Assembly: GCA_963763085.1 (NCBI GenBank)
Contig: CAVXNB010000004.1
Span: 682,001 to 746,000 of the forward strand
From: CAVXNB01 sp963763085
Lineage (GTDB): Bacteria > Actinomycetota > Acidimicrobiia > Acidimicrobiales > Bog-793
Length of the DNA: 64,000 bases
Direction of reading: 5' to 3'
The position numbers and the translations under genes are program-made. Below the pieces are notes generated by a model, which did not search any database, had not been told where the DNA came from, and saw only the letters and a program-made list of their open reading frames with translations. Shown here piece after piece: positions 15,886 through 25,412 of the stretch (position 1 is its first letter; the number at the start of each line of letters is the position of its first letter).

Positions 15886-18800
15886 GGAACCTCGGCCGTC
15901 GCTCTCGAGACGGCCTGAGCCCGGACGAGCATCGGAGTCGTCCCCAGTCGCTCGAAGGTCATGGCCGCCTCGCCGGCGAGTGCGGCGGCCTCGTCCTGAC
16001 GGTTCCGGCCGGACAGGTACTCCGCCCGGTCCAGCTGTGCAAGAGCCATCCAATAGGGATAACCGAGCTCTCGCAGCTTCTCCTCCACCGCCATGAGGTC
16101 CTTCTCCACAGCGTCGTCGTCGCCCCTCGAAGCTGCGAGCAGCGCCTCTGCCCGAGCTACCTGTGTCCGGAGGAAGGGCGGGATGGCTCCCGGTGCCAGG
16201 GCGGCGAACATCGCCGTCAGACGCTCGGCCGCGGCGAGATCTGAAAGGGCGATCGCCGAGTCGACGGCGTCCGGGAAGGCACTTCGGATCGTCTCGTGAG
16301 AGAAGTCGAAGTTTCCACGCATCGCCTCGTCGAGCGCTCGGCTCGCCGCCTCAAAGGCGCGTCGGTGGTCTCCCTCCGCCCGCGAGACGGTCGCCGCGCC
16401 TGCCTCGTACATGACGCGAAGCTGCAAGTCATCGCTCTGGGAGAAGCCGTGGCAGAGGGAGAGATGCTCTCGGGCAGCCTCGAGCTCCCCCTTCAGCGCC
16501 ATCACGTAGGAGAGCCTCAGGTGAAGCTCGCCGGCCCCTGGCCGATCGTCACCACCGTTCTTCAGGAGATCGCTCGCAAGCCGGATCGCCTCGTCGATTC
16601 GCCCCGCCATCGTGAGGACGTAGATGAGATTGCTGGCCGCGAACGCCTCGTCTTCTCTCGCCCCGGAGCGGCGGGCAATCGCAAGACCCGCCAGGCAGTG
16701 CTCCTCGGCTCCCGGGAGGTCGTGCGTCATCAGGACGTCAGCGAGGTTTCCTTCCGCGCGCAGCTCGACGCGGGTCACGCCGAGACGGCGGGCGACGGCG
16801 ACGGCGCCCTCGAAGTGCAGACGGCCCTCCTCGTACCTCCCGGCCGCCACGAGGCGCACGCCCCTCGAGTTGAGGGCGCGGGCGAGCACGTCGGGGATCT
16901 CGTAGCGCTGCGCCAGGATGAGGGCACGTTCGATGGGCTCGGTCGAGGCTTCGGGGTGACCGGTGAAGTAGAGGGCGGTTCCCAACGCAAGCTGCAGCTC
17001 GGCGACGACGCTGGCCGGGGCTGTCGTCTCGTTGAGGGTGGCGAGTGCCTCGGACGTCCGGGTCACCGTCAGCTCGCCCCGGCCGAGGGCGTTGAGGGCC
17101 GTACCGAGGCGGGCGGTGACCCGACCGGCGTCCACGGTTCGCCCGGCCTTGACGTGGGCGGCGATCGCCGTTTCGAAGTGGTCGACGGACCGCTCGTTCC
17201 AGCCTGCAAACTGCGCCATCCGGCCGGCATCTTCGGCGAAGCCGGCCTGTTCGGTGTCGTCGGAGCTCAGTTCCGCGGCCTTGAGGTAGGCCGACTCGGC
17301 CGCTTCCGGTGCGCCGACGACCTCCGCCCGCTCGGCGGCCAGCACGTAGGCCCGGCGAGCGCGATCGCGAAGCTCGCCTGCGTCGGGGTCCTCGCCGGCG
17401 GCCCTGTAAGCGTCGTAGAGGTGGGCGCCGATTACCTCGGAGACCTCGGCTCCGCCGTCGGGAAAAGCCGACTGCAGGTGCTCGGCGGTCTTCACATGGC
17501 GCGCCTTGCGCTCGGCCCTCGTCAACATGTCGTACGCGACTGATCGGATGAGGGACTGAGTGAATGCGTACTGGCCGCGCTCGGGTGACAGCTTGTCGGC
17601 GCGGACGGTCAGCACCTCCTTGCGAACGAGCGAGCTGAGCAGGTCGTCGAGGTCGGCCGTGTCGATGTCGGAGACCGCCTCGATCGCCTGGCGGGGGAAG
17701 CTGCCCCCCATCACCGAGCATTCCTTCACGAGGCGCCGTTCGTTGGGCTCGAGCGCGTCGAGGCGGGAGGCGATGAGAGCCGTCAGCCCTGGAGGCGTCT
17801 CGAGGGTACCGAGCTCGCCTACCAGGTGCAGAGCCCCGTCGGCGTCTCGTTCCAGGACGGCCTTGTCGAGCAGTCCTCTCACGGTCTCGATCGCATAGAG
17901 CGGGATCCCCTCCGCGCGCTCGACGATGCGGGCGCGCGCGAGTTGCGGCAACCCCGAGACGAGCCCGTCCAAGAGCTCGCCCATGACCTCGTCGGACAGC
18001 GGATCGAGCGGGAGGGTCGTCACGGATCGGCGCGAACGCCCGAGGCCAGTGCGATCGCTCCCCTCCGGACGCGACAACACGACGAGGAACAGGGCATGGT
18101 CGCCCGACCATTCGAGCAAGTGGTCCAGGAAGTCGACCATGCCGGCGTCGGCCCACTGGAGATCCTCGACGACCATGACGACCGGCAGGTACTCCGACAG
18201 CCGTTCGAAGAAGAGCCTCCAGCCCGAGAAGAGCTCTTCTTTCGCCATCACCTGGGGGCTCGGCAGCCCGAGCAGCTGACCGAGCCGGGGCGCGATGAAG
18301 GCCCGGTCTGCCGGATCCGGGATCCATCGCTCCAGCCCGGTGCGAACCCGCTCGGCGACGACGTCCTGGGGATCCTCCTCGCCGATCTGAAGGCGGGCGC
18401 GGACCATCTCCGAGAGCGCCCAGTAGCTCACGCCCTCCCCGTAGGAAAGGCAGCGGCCCGCGTGCCACAGCACGTCCCCGGCCAGGCCGTCGATGTACTT
18501 GAAGAACTCCCAGGCCAGGCGCGACTTGCCGACGCCGGCGACCCCCGACACGAGCACGAGGCGTGCCAGTTGGCGCTCGGCGGTGCCGTGGAACAGCTCC
18601 TTGACGAGGCGCAGCTCGTGGTCACGCCCGATGAATGGGGCCTCGAGGACACCGGAGCGTTGCGAGCCGGCGACGGCGGCGACGACCCGCGTCGCCTGGT
18701 AGAGGTGGACGACCTCGGCCTTCCCCTTCAGCTCGTGCTCGCCGGCGTCGACGTAGGCGATGGCGGCCGCGGTCGCCGCCCGGGTCGTCTCGTCGACGTA

Positions 18801-19433
18801 ACAGCACCCCGGCGGGGCGGCCGACTGGATGCGCGCAGCGGTGTTCACCCGGTCGCCGATGACGAGGCCCTCCTCGGCCGTCTCGGTCGTGGCCGCGCCG
18901 CCGGTCACGACTCCGACGCGTGCCCGGAGGTCGGTCCCGTGCTCGACCCCGTAAGCGGCGACGGCCGAGACGAGCTCGAGGCCGGCCCGGACGGCGCGCT
19001 CGGCGTCGTCCTCCTTCGCGACCGGGGCGCCCCAGACGGCCATGACGGCGTCGCCAATGAACTTTTCCACAACGCCCCCGTACCGGGCGACGATGGCCCG
19101 GGCGAGCTCGAAGTAGCCCGAGAGGAGCTCGCGCACCTCCTCGGGGTCGTGGCGCTCCGCCAGGGGCGTGAACCCGACCAGGTCGCAGAACAGCACCGAG
19201 ACGTGGCGGAGCTCGGCGCCGCCCGCGCCCGGCGGTTGGTCGTCCCCGCGGGAGGGAGCCGATGCGCCGCCGGTTGCAGCAGGCGTGACGGTCGTCCCGC
19301 ACTCGCTGCAGAACTTCGCGTGGGAGGGGAGGACCGTTCCACAGCTCGCGCAGTTGCGCGCCAGGGGGCTGCCGCACTCGAGGCAGAATTTCGCGCCCGA
19401 GGGGTTCTCAGATCCACACTGTCCGCAGAGCAT
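15882..19433 (-). CDS. Class III adenylate/guanylate cyclase with AAA ATPase and TPR region
   Basis: A large cytosolic regulator of 1183 residues. Two zinc ribbons open it (CGQCG...FCLECG, CASCG...FCSECG), then a class III cyclase domain (VSVLFCDLVGFTPLAER, KFIGDAVMAVWGAP, IGDRVNTAARIQ), an AAA/STAND ATPase with Walker A GVAGVGKS and Walker B VMVVEDLQWAD, and a long helical TPR-like half. I start at ATG 19433 because it opens the first zinc ribbon and has GGGAG upstream; the in-frame extension to 19577 is unconserved. The metal-binding Asp of the cyclase (CDLVGF) is present, so activity is plausible. Ligand and output are unknown. A decayed relative of its N-terminus lies at 38420-38760. Confidence 0.9.
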   Translation of the reverse strand: MLCGQCGSENPSGAKFCLECGSPLARNCASCGTVLPSHAKFCSECGTTVTPAATGGASAPSRGDDQPPGAGGAELRHVSVLFCDLVGFTPLAERHDPEEVRELLSGYFELARAIVARYGGVVEKFIGDAVMAVWGAPVAKEDDAERAVRAGLELVSAVAAYGVEHGTDLRARVGVVTGGAATTETAEEGLVIGDRVNTAARIQSAAPPGCCYVDETTRAATAAAIAYVDAGEHELKGKAEVVHLYQATRVVAAVAGSQRSGVLEAPFIGRDHELRLVKELFHGTAERQLARLVLVSGVAGVGKSRLAWEFFKYIDGLAGDVLWHAGRCLSYGEGVSYWALSEMVRARLQIGEEDPQDVVAERVRTGLERWIPDPADRAFIAPRLGQLLGLPSPQVMAKEELFSGWRLFFERLSEYLPVVMVVEDLQWADAGMVDFLDHLLEWSGDHALFLVVLSRPEGSDRTGLGRSRRSVTTLPLDPLSDEVMGELLDGLVSGLPQLARARIVERAEGIPLYAIETVRGLLDKAVLERDADGALHLVGELGTLETPPGLTALIASRLDALEPNERRLVKECSVMGGSFPRQAIEAVSDIDTADLDDLLSSLVRKEVLTVRADKLSPERGQYAFTQSLIRSVAYDMLTRAERKARHVKTAEHLQSAFPDGGAEVSEVIGAHLYDAYRAAGEDPDAGELRDRARRAYVLAAERAEVVGAPEAAESAYLKAAELSSDDTEQAGFAEDAGRMAQFAGWNERSVDHFETAIAAHVKAGRTVDAGRVTARLGTALNALGRGELTVTRTSEALATLNETTAPASVVAELQLALGTALYFTGHPEASTEPIERALILAQRYEIPDVLARALNSRGVRLVAAGRYEEGRLHFEGAVAVARRLGVTRVELRAEGNLADVLMTHDLPGAEEHCLAGLAIARRSGAREDEAFAASNLIYVLTMAGRIDEAIRLASDLLKNGGDDRPGAGELHLRLSYVMALKGELEAAREHLSLCHGFSQSDDLQLRVMYEAGAATVSRAEGDHRRAFEAASRALDEAMRGNFDFSHETIRSAFPDAVDSAIALSDLAAAERLTAMFAALAPGAIPPFLRTQVARAEALLAASRGDDDAVEKDLMAVEEKLRELGYPYWMALAQLDRAEYLSGRNRQDEAAALAGEAAMTFERLGTTPMLVRAQAVSRATAEVP

Positions 19434-19731
19434 CGGTGACTCCCTTGCCCACGGCTTCGAAGAGGTCGCCTCCGGGGGAGCTGACTCCAATGAGTTCCTG
19501 CTCACGGTAGTGCAAGGCAGGAGATGGACGCACCCGGAGCCCTCGTGCCCAGACACGACGGCGGCGCGGGTGGGCAAAGCGGAGCTGGGAGAGGCTAGGT
19601 TGCGTAGCTGTTGCGCCGCAGCGGCACGTCAGCCAGCCGGCGCCCGGTTCCACGAGGCGCGCCTCGGTGCTCGGGCCGGTGACCGTACACAGACCGATAC
19701 CCCCCAGACCTGAGACGGAGACCCGGGATCG

Positions 19732-22065
19732 ATGAACGCCTTCTTTGACGGCCTTGGACGCTTCACCGTGAAGTTCCGCTGGCTGATCGTCGTCGTCTGG
19801 CTCGTCGGGACGTTCGCATCGGTGCACTACCTTCCCTCGCTGGCGAGCCAGGTCAACAACGACAACTCGGCCTTCCTGCCCCCGAGCGCGCCGAGCACGA
19901 TCGCCGGCAACCTCGCCGAGCCGCTCATCGGCAAGTCGACCCTCGTCCCGGTCATCATCGTCGCCGTCCGCAACGACGGCACGATCACCCCGGCCGACGC
20001 CCAGGCCCTCGTGCGCCTCGCCGCCGCAGCCAAGAAGGTTACGAACGTCGCCCGCGTGCAGTACGTCGGCACGTCCAAGGACGGCCACGCCGTGCAGCTG
20101 CTCGCCGAGGCGAACATCGCCGGGTTCAGTCCCGGCCCTTCGCTGGACGTCGTCAACGGGCTCACGGCGGCGTTCGCCAAGGCGGACGCGCCGGCGGGCC
20201 TCCAGTTCCATCTGGCGGGCACTGTCGCCACCAACGTCGCGAATCAGCAGCAGTCGAAGGCGGCCGGCAACAAGACCCAGCTGGCGACGATCGTGTTCAT
20301 CATCGTGCTGCTGCTGTTCGTCTTCCGCTCGGTGCTGGCGCCGCTCGTCACGCTGCTGCCGGCGGCCATCGTCCTGCAGGTCTCGGGCGCGTTCATCGGC
20401 GAGCTCGGCTCGCACGGGCTGAAGATCTCCCAGGTCACCCAGCTGCTCCTCATCGTCCTCATCCTCGGCGCCGGCACCGACTACGGCCTTTTCCTGGTGT
20501 TCCGCGTCCGGGAGGGAGTCCGCTCGGGCATGTCGCCGAACGACGCCGTGGCTCGTGCCGTCTCGCGGGTCGGCGAGTCGATCTCCGCCTCGGCCGGGAC
20601 CGTCATCCTGGCGCTGCTGACGCTGCTCTTCGCGAGCTTCGGGATCTATCACGACCTCGGGGTCCCGCTCGCGATCGGGATCGCCGTGATGCTCGTCGCC
20701 GGGCTGACGTTGCTGCCCGCCCTGCTCTCCATCCTCGGGCGCGCCGTGTTCTGGCCCTCGAAGGTCGTCGCGGGCGAGCTGCACGAGAGCTGGTGGGGAC
20801 GCGTGGCTCAGCGAGTCGTGGCCCGTCCCGCGCTCACGCTCTCGATCGGCCTCGTCGTGTTCGGCGCGCTCGCGCTGGGGTCGTTCTTCTACTCGCCTGC
20901 GGGCTTCGGCGGGGACCTGACGGCACCGAGCGGCACCGACGCCGCGGCTGGAAACGCCGCTCTCGCGAAGTACTTCCCGCAGGCGAGCGCGAATCCCACG
21001 AACCTCATCCTTCGACTCGCGGACCCCGTCTGGAAGGACACCGCGGCCGTCGTCTCGGCGGAACATCAGCTCCAGACCACCGGGCTGTTCGACGCGCTGT
21101 CCGGGCCGCTCAACCCCGCCGGCGCGCCCATCCCGCCGGCCACCTACGTGCAGCTTCACAAGACGCTCGGGAACCCGGCACTGCTGCCGGCGGTGCCTAC
21201 GCCGGGTTCGCCCGGCGCGCGGATACGGGCGGCGTTGTATGACGCTTATCGCGCGACGGCCCGTTTCGTGAGCCCTGACGGGCACACGATCCAGTTCGAG
21301 GCCGGCCTCACCGCCGGCGACGCCGGCTCGACGCCGGCGCTGAACGCCGTACCCGCAATCCGCCACGCGCTGACGGGGATCCAGCACAGCATCGGCGCCT
21401 CCGCGAGCGGCGTCGCGGGCGAGGCTCCCGCCCTCTACGACGTGAGCTCGATCTCCGACCACGATCTCATTCGGATCGTCCCGATCGCGATCCTCGCGAT
21501 CGGGATCCTGCTCGCGCTGGTGCTGCGCAGCCTGATCGCGCCGCTCTACCTCATCGCGAGCGTCCTTCTGTCCTACCTCGCCGCGCTCGGTCTCGCCTCG
21601 ATCCTGTTCATCAAGCTCGGCGGGAGCGGCGGGCTGACCTTCCTCCTGCCGTTCTTGATGTTCATATTCCTCTTAGCCCTGGGCGAGGATTACAACATCC
21701 TCGTCATGACGCGCATCAGGGAGGAGGCTCACCACTTCCCGCTCCGGGACGCCGTCGTGCGCGCTGTGGGTGCTTCGGGCCCCACCATCACGTCGGCCGG
21801 CTTGGTGCTGGCGGGGACGTTTCTCGTGCTTGCCGTGACCGGTGGGAGCGGCGGCGGCGGCAGTCAGATTCGCGACATCGGCCTCGGGCTGGCGTTGGGC
21901 ATTCTGATGGACACCTTTCTCGTCCGGAGCCTGCTCGTACCCTCGACGGTATCCCTCCTCGGCCGGTGGAACTGGTGGCCCGGGAAGCTGGCCGTCGATG
22001 ACGAGCTCGGGCAGCCCCCCGAGGTGCGTGACGCCGTCGTCGGCGCCGGCGCGCCGCCGGCCTGA
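19732..22065 (+). CDS. MMPL/RND-family membrane transporter
   Basis: A 777-residue MmpL-like exporter. The order is an N-terminal helix (WLIVVVWLVGTFASV), a periplasm-side domain, six helices including LLIVLILGAGTDYGLFLVFRVREG (the family's GxxxDYxxF/R motif), a second external domain and another six-helix bundle with LGEDYNILVMTRIREE. Both charged DY motifs needed for proton relay are present. Actinobacterial members export lipids or drugs by proton motive force. The start ATG has GGAGAC about 11 bases upstream. The roughly 300 bases before it, back to the cyclase gene start, show no further gene. Confidence 0.92.
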   Translation: MNAFFDGLGRFTVKFRWLIVVVWLVGTFASVHYLPSLASQVNNDNSAFLPPSAPSTIAGNLAEPLIGKSTLVPVIIVAVRNDGTITPADAQALVRLAAAAKKVTNVARVQYVGTSKDGHAVQLLAEANIAGFSPGPSLDVVNGLTAAFAKADAPAGLQFHLAGTVATNVANQQQSKAAGNKTQLATIVFIIVLLLFVFRSVLAPLVTLLPAAIVLQVSGAFIGELGSHGLKISQVTQLLLIVLILGAGTDYGLFLVFRVREGVRSGMSPNDAVARAVSRVGESISASAGTVILALLTLLFASFGIYHDLGVPLAIGIAVMLVAGLTLLPALLSILGRAVFWPSKVVAGELHESWWGRVAQRVVARPALTLSIGLVVFGALALGSFFYSPAGFGGDLTAPSGTDAAAGNAALAKYFPQASANPTNLILRLADPVWKDTAAVVSAEHQLQTTGLFDALSGPLNPAGAPIPPATYVQLHKTLGNPALLPAVPTPGSPGARIRAALYDAYRATARFVSPDGHTIQFEAGLTAGDAGSTPALNAVPAIRHALTGIQHSIGASASGVAGEAPALYDVSSISDHDLIRIVPIAILAIGILLALVLRSLIAPLYLIASVLLSYLAALGLASILFIKLGGSGGLTFLLPFLMFIFLLALGEDYNILVMTRIREEAHHFPLRDAVVRAVGASGPTITSAGLVLAGTFLVLAVTGGSGGGGSQIRDIGLGLALGILMDTFLVRSLLVPSTVSLLGRWNWWPGKLAVDDELGQPPEVRDAVVGAGAPPA

Positions 22066-22069
22066 AGCG

Positions 22070-23248
22070 TCAGGCCGGTGTGGGACCGTCGGGCGTCGCG
22101 GGGACTGGCACCGGCGCAGGACCGTTGCTGGGCGGTGCCTCGAGTGGCGCCTGGAGCGGCATCACCGAGATCTGGGGCACGCCCCCCTTGACCGCCTCGT
22201 AGATCGAGTAGCCCTGCGTGACGAGGTTCGTCAGCAGATCCGTCACGCCCGTGGTGCCGTTGACGAGGACGATGTTCGCGCCGTTGATGCCCTGGGCCGC
22301 CGCTTCCACCAGAGCTGGTAGCTGGTCGACGATCTTGTTCGCCGCGATGAGGCTCTGGTTGCCGCCGGCGAGAGCCTCGGCCCTCGCCTTGATGGCATCC
22401 CGGTCGGCCTCGGCAAGGCGAATCGTACGGTAGGCCTCCGCGTCGGCGGGCTTCTCGACCTCCGCGATGAGATCCTTCTCGCGTTTCTCCGCCTGGAGCG
22501 CGGCCAGCCTTGTCTGCTCTTCGGTCACCTTCTGGGTCGCCTTGGCTTCTGCGAGCGGGCCCGCCTGGGCCGCCGAGGCTTGAGCCTGCTCGATCTCGGC
22601 TCGGTACCCGGCCTGCTTGATCTCGGCCTCACGAACGAAACCGGCCTTGAGCGCGTTCGCCTCCTGCTCCTTCTCGGTCGCGGCCTGATCGGCCTGAGCA
22701 GCGGCGATCCGGGCGTCGCGGGCGACCGCGGCGGCATGCGGAGCCGCGAGGTTGTTGATGTAGCCGGTGTCGTCCTTGATCTCCTGGATCTGGAACGCAT
22801 CGATCACCAGCCCGAGCTTCTCCATCTCGTCGGTCGACGCCGACTTCACCTCCTGGGCCACCCGGTTGCGGTCGCCGATGATCTCCTCGACGGTCAGGCC
22901 GCCGACGATCGAGCGGAGGTGCCCGGCGAGCACCTGGGAGGTGAGCCGTTCCATCCCCTGTTGTTGGTCGAGGAAACGCCTCGCGGCGTTGGCGATCGAG
23001 GCGTTGTCGTCGCCGACCTTGAACACGGCCACCGCTTCGACCGTGAGCGGGATCCGCAGCTTCGTCACACAGACCTCGGAGATCAGCGCTTCCCTGAGGT
23101 CGAGCGAGAGCCAGCGCGCCTTGTTCGTCCACGGGAAAACGAAGGAGCCCCGGCCCGTCACTATGCGGAACTGGGCTCCGTCTGTGCTCCGCTTGGAACC
23201 GGAGACCACCATCGCCTCGTTCGGTGCCGGGATCTTGTAAAAGAACAT
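22070..23248 (-). CDS. SPFH/flotillin-like membrane-associated protein
   Basis: A 392-residue flotillin-family protein. The SPFH/band 7 domain covers about residues 1-190 (RIVTGRGSFVFPW, LTVEAVAVFKVGDD, HLRSIVGGLTVEEIIGDR), then a long Glu/Ala coiled coil with repeated AE/KA units, then a short hydrophobic C-terminal part and a Pro-rich tail. There is no strong N-terminal anchor helix, only MFFYKIPAPNEAMVV. Flotillins organise membrane microdomains. Twenty-two bases separate it from the upstream NfeD-like gene, which fits the classic NfeD-flotillin partnership. The stop lies 4 bases from the convergent MMPL stop. Confidence 0.9.
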   Translation of the reverse strand: MFFYKIPAPNEAMVVSGSKRSTDGAQFRIVTGRGSFVFPWTNKARWLSLDLREALISEVCVTKLRIPLTVEAVAVFKVGDDNASIANAARRFLDQQQGMERLTSQVLAGHLRSIVGGLTVEEIIGDRNRVAQEVKSASTDEMEKLGLVIDAFQIQEIKDDTGYINNLAAPHAAAVARDARIAAAQADQAATEKEQEANALKAGFVREAEIKQAGYRAEIEQAQASAAQAGPLAEAKATQKVTEEQTRLAALQAEKREKDLIAEVEKPADAEAYRTIRLAEADRDAIKARAEALAGGNQSLIAANKIVDQLPALVEAAAQGINGANIVLVNGTTGVTDLLTNLVTQGYSIYEAVKGGVPQISVMPLQAPLEAPPSNGPAPVPVPATPDGPTPA

Positions 23249-23270
23249 CCGCCTTCACCCTCTCGACGGA

Positions 23271-23495
23271 TCAGTAGCTCGTCACAAGGAGCGTGCGCGA
23301 AGACAGCTGCTCGACCACGACGATCCGCGTGTTCACGGCGAGCGACTCCTCGGTCTGAGTGTAAGCCGTGTAGGCCTCCGAGCCTCCGCGGATCTGGATG
23401 ATGACCTCCCCCGGGACGCCTGGGGAGATCGGAACGGAGACCCGTCCCCTCCTGCCGACGGTCTCGTCGGCCGTGCCGTCAGAACTCGAGTCCAT
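23271..23495 (-). CDS. NfeD-like OB-fold protein, partner of the flotillin
   Basis: A 74-residue protein with GRRGRVSVPISPGVPGEVIIQI and a terminal TRIVVVEQLSSRTLLVTSY, which resembles the soluble OB domain found at the C-terminus of NfeD proteins (a 'GxVRVGGE...GxVVVVEVxGxxLxV' pattern). It lacks the membrane helices of full NfeD. It is the first gene of a probable operon with the flotillin; such pairs are common. Function follows from the pairing only. Confidence 0.68.
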   Translation of the reverse strand: MDSSSDGTADETVGRRGRVSVPISPGVPGEVIIQIRGGSEAYTAYTQTEESLAVNTRIVVVEQLSSRTLLVTSY

Positions 23496-23602
23496 CTGCT
23501 TGTTGAATCTACTTCGTCGCCGAGGTGCCTCACTTCCGACGTCGGATCAGAGCGACGGGTGCGCCGGCTCGAGGCCAAGAGGAGCGCCCGCGCTCCTCCG
23601 AC

Positions 23603-23608
23603 CATACT
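23603..23608 (+). promoter_or_regulatory. -10 element of the MFS gene (leaderless)
   Basis: CATACT lies 6 bases before the GTG at 23615. The spacing is the same as at imuA, dnaE2 and other genes here, so the transcript probably starts at the GTG. Confidence 0.5.
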
Positions 23609-23614
23609 GAGCCG

Positions 23615-24844
23615 GTGCGGAGTGAAGCTGGTCGTAAGAGGGCGGGGGAGGTGAACGTTCGCCGACTGTTGATTCTCGTGAGTGCCGTCGTCCTCGTCGA
23701 CACGGTGTTCTTCACTGCCCTCACGCCCCTCTTGCCTCACTATGTGCACAGCCTCGGCCTCTCCAAGACTCAGGCCGGCATCCTCGTTGCCGCCTATCCG
23801 CTGGGCACGCTCATCGGAGCGCTGCCCGGCGGGGTCCTCGCCTCCCGCCTCGGAGTCCGGGCGGCCGTCGTGCTCGGGCTTTGCCTCATGAGCGGGGCCA
23901 CGCTCGTCTTCGGCCGGGGGAGTTCGATCGTCGTGCTCGACTTGGCCCGGTTCGTCCAGGGTCTCGGGGGCGCCGGTACCTGGTCCGGGGGCATGGCCTG
24001 GCTTGCCGCCGGCACGCCAGTCGAGCGCCGCGGCGGCGCGATGGGTGTCGCCCTCGGCGCGGCGGTAGGCGGTGCGCTGCTCGGCCCGGTGATCGGCGCC
24101 GTCGCGAGCCGGACGGGTACGGGTCCGGCCTTCGATGCTGCCGCTGTCGCGGGTCTGGGTCTCATCGTCATGAGCTTCCGAGTAGCCACGCCGCCCGGGG
24201 GCGAGTCGCAAAGCCTGCGCAGCGCCATGCACGCGATACGGGACGCCGGCGTCGCCGGAGGGATGTGGCTGACCTGTCTCGCAGGCGTGTCGTTCGGCGT
24301 CGTCGACGTGCTTGCTCCTCTTCAGCTCAACGCTCTCGGGGCGAGCGCCGTCGTCATCGGTGGCGCATTCCTCGGTGCCGCCGCGCTCGAGACCGCGCTC
24401 TCGCCACTGGTCGGCCGTCTCGCCGACAAGCGGGGGCGCCTCCTTCCGGTGAAGATCTCGGTCGGCACTGCGATCGCGGTCAGCGTGCTGCTGCCTTTCG
24501 TGCACCCGGCTTGGGTCCTCGTCGGATTCCTGATAATCGGTATTCCGGCCTATGGCACCCTCTTCGTCCCAGCCTCGGCGTTGCTCAGCGACGGCGCCGA
24601 CCGCCAGAAGCTGCACCAGGGGCTCGGATTCGGACTCGTCAATCTCTCCTGGGCGGGCGGCCAGGCCTTCGCGGCAACCTCGAGCGGCGCGATCGCCCAG
24701 GCGACGAGTGACGCGGTTCCGTACCTGCTGCTGGCCGCCGCTTTCGGGTGCACGTTCGTGGCGCTGCAACCTTGGGGTCGCCGTGTGCTGGCGCGTCTCG
24801 GGTGGAGCGCACAAGCCGCCGGGGCGAGTACCGACGGCCCCTAG
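23615..24844 (+). CDS. MFS transporter
   Basis: A 12-helix major facilitator of about 409 residues. Helix 1 is LLILVSAVVLVDTVFFTALTPL, the loop 2-3 motif is GVLASRLGVRAAVVLG (degenerate GxLaDrxGrkp), and LVGRLADKRGRLLPVKI is the equivalent in the second half. The GTG at 23615 fits a leaderless start; an alternative GTG at 23651 has a purine tract immediately adjacent, too close for a normal binding site. The stop overlaps that of the convergent DUF2510 gene (CTAG). The substrate is unknown; the family includes sugar and drug exporters. Confidence 0.85.
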   Translation: MRSEAGRKRAGEVNVRRLLILVSAVVLVDTVFFTALTPLLPHYVHSLGLSKTQAGILVAAYPLGTLIGALPGGVLASRLGVRAAVVLGLCLMSGATLVFGRGSSIVVLDLARFVQGLGGAGTWSGGMAWLAAGTPVERRGGAMGVALGAAVGGALLGPVIGAVASRTGTGPAFDAAAVAGLGLIVMSFRVATPPGGESQSLRSAMHAIRDAGVAGGMWLTCLAGVSFGVVDVLAPLQLNALGASAVVIGGAFLGAAALETALSPLVGRLADKRGRLLPVKISVGTAIAVSVLLPFVHPAWVLVGFLIIGIPAYGTLFVPASALLSDGADRQKLHQGLGFGLVNLSWAGGQAFAATSSGAIAQATSDAVPYLLLAAAFGCTFVALQPWGRRVLARLGWSAQAAGASTDGP

Positions 24845-25362
24845 CTGCCAGGGGGCGCCGACGGCCGATCCGGCGGCTGCTGCGGTCCGGAGGGCGGAGC
24901 CTGGGCGGGGACCTGGGGGTCCCCGATCCACTGACGCCCGTCCCACCAGCGGACCTTGGTCTGATCAGCTGCGTCGGGGTACCAGCCAGGCGGCGGCAGG
25001 GGAGCGTCCTGACCCGGAAAGTAGGCCAGGGCGGCCGCTTGCCTCGCGCCAGGCGACGGGACGCCTTGGGTGCCGGTGGACGCCCGCCAGCGCTCGAAGT
25101 CGCGGTGCCGGCGAGGTGCCTCCACACAGGCCCAGACGATCGACACGATCCAGGCGACGATCAGCACCGCCAGGGCCAGCTTCGAGTGGACGCCGAGCCC
25201 GACATAGGCGGCCACTGTCGCCACCGACAGGATCAGCCCCGGAACGACCTTGACGTAGAGGAGGCCGAGGGGTCCGAGGAACAACGCCAAAAAGACGGCG
25301 AGCGCCGGCGACTTGTCGACCGGTATACGGTTCGGTGCGGTACCCGGCGAAGCGCTCACCAC
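24841..25362 (-). CDS. DUF2510-containing membrane protein
   Basis: A 173-residue protein with two or three hydrophobic helices in the first half (ALAVFLALFLGPLGLLYV, LILSVATVAAYVGLG, LALAVLIVAWIVSIVWA) and a C-terminal DUF2510 motif, PPPGWYPDAADQTKVRWWDGRQW. DUF2510 is a short aromatic motif common in actinobacterial membrane proteins with no known biochemical role. The tail is Pro/Gln-rich. It starts with GTG or ATG-like codon at 25362 and is convergent with the MFS gene. Confidence 0.8.
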   Translation of the reverse strand: MVSASPGTAPNRIPVDKSPALAVFLALFLGPLGLLYVKVVPGLILSVATVAAYVGLGVHSKLALAVLIVAWIVSIVWACVEAPRRHRDFERWRASTGTQGVPSPGARQAAALAYFPGQDAPLPPPGWYPDAADQTKVRWWDGRQWIGDPQVPAQAPPSGPQQPPDRPSAPPGS

Positions 25363-25412
25363 GAGAGATCCTCTCAGTTCCCGGGGTTCCGTGTCCTCGA
25401 ACTCGACGACGG

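Noticed and set aside
17826..19439. Open frame opposite the cyclase-AAA gene
   Set aside because: Reverse-strand shadow; the minus-strand product has Walker and cyclase motifs.
19408..21462. Long Arg/Asp-rich frame opposite the MMPL gene
   Set aside because: Low-complexity translation opposite a conserved transporter.
23333..24946. Long frame opposite the MFS gene
   Set aside because: Highly charged antisense translation without family features.
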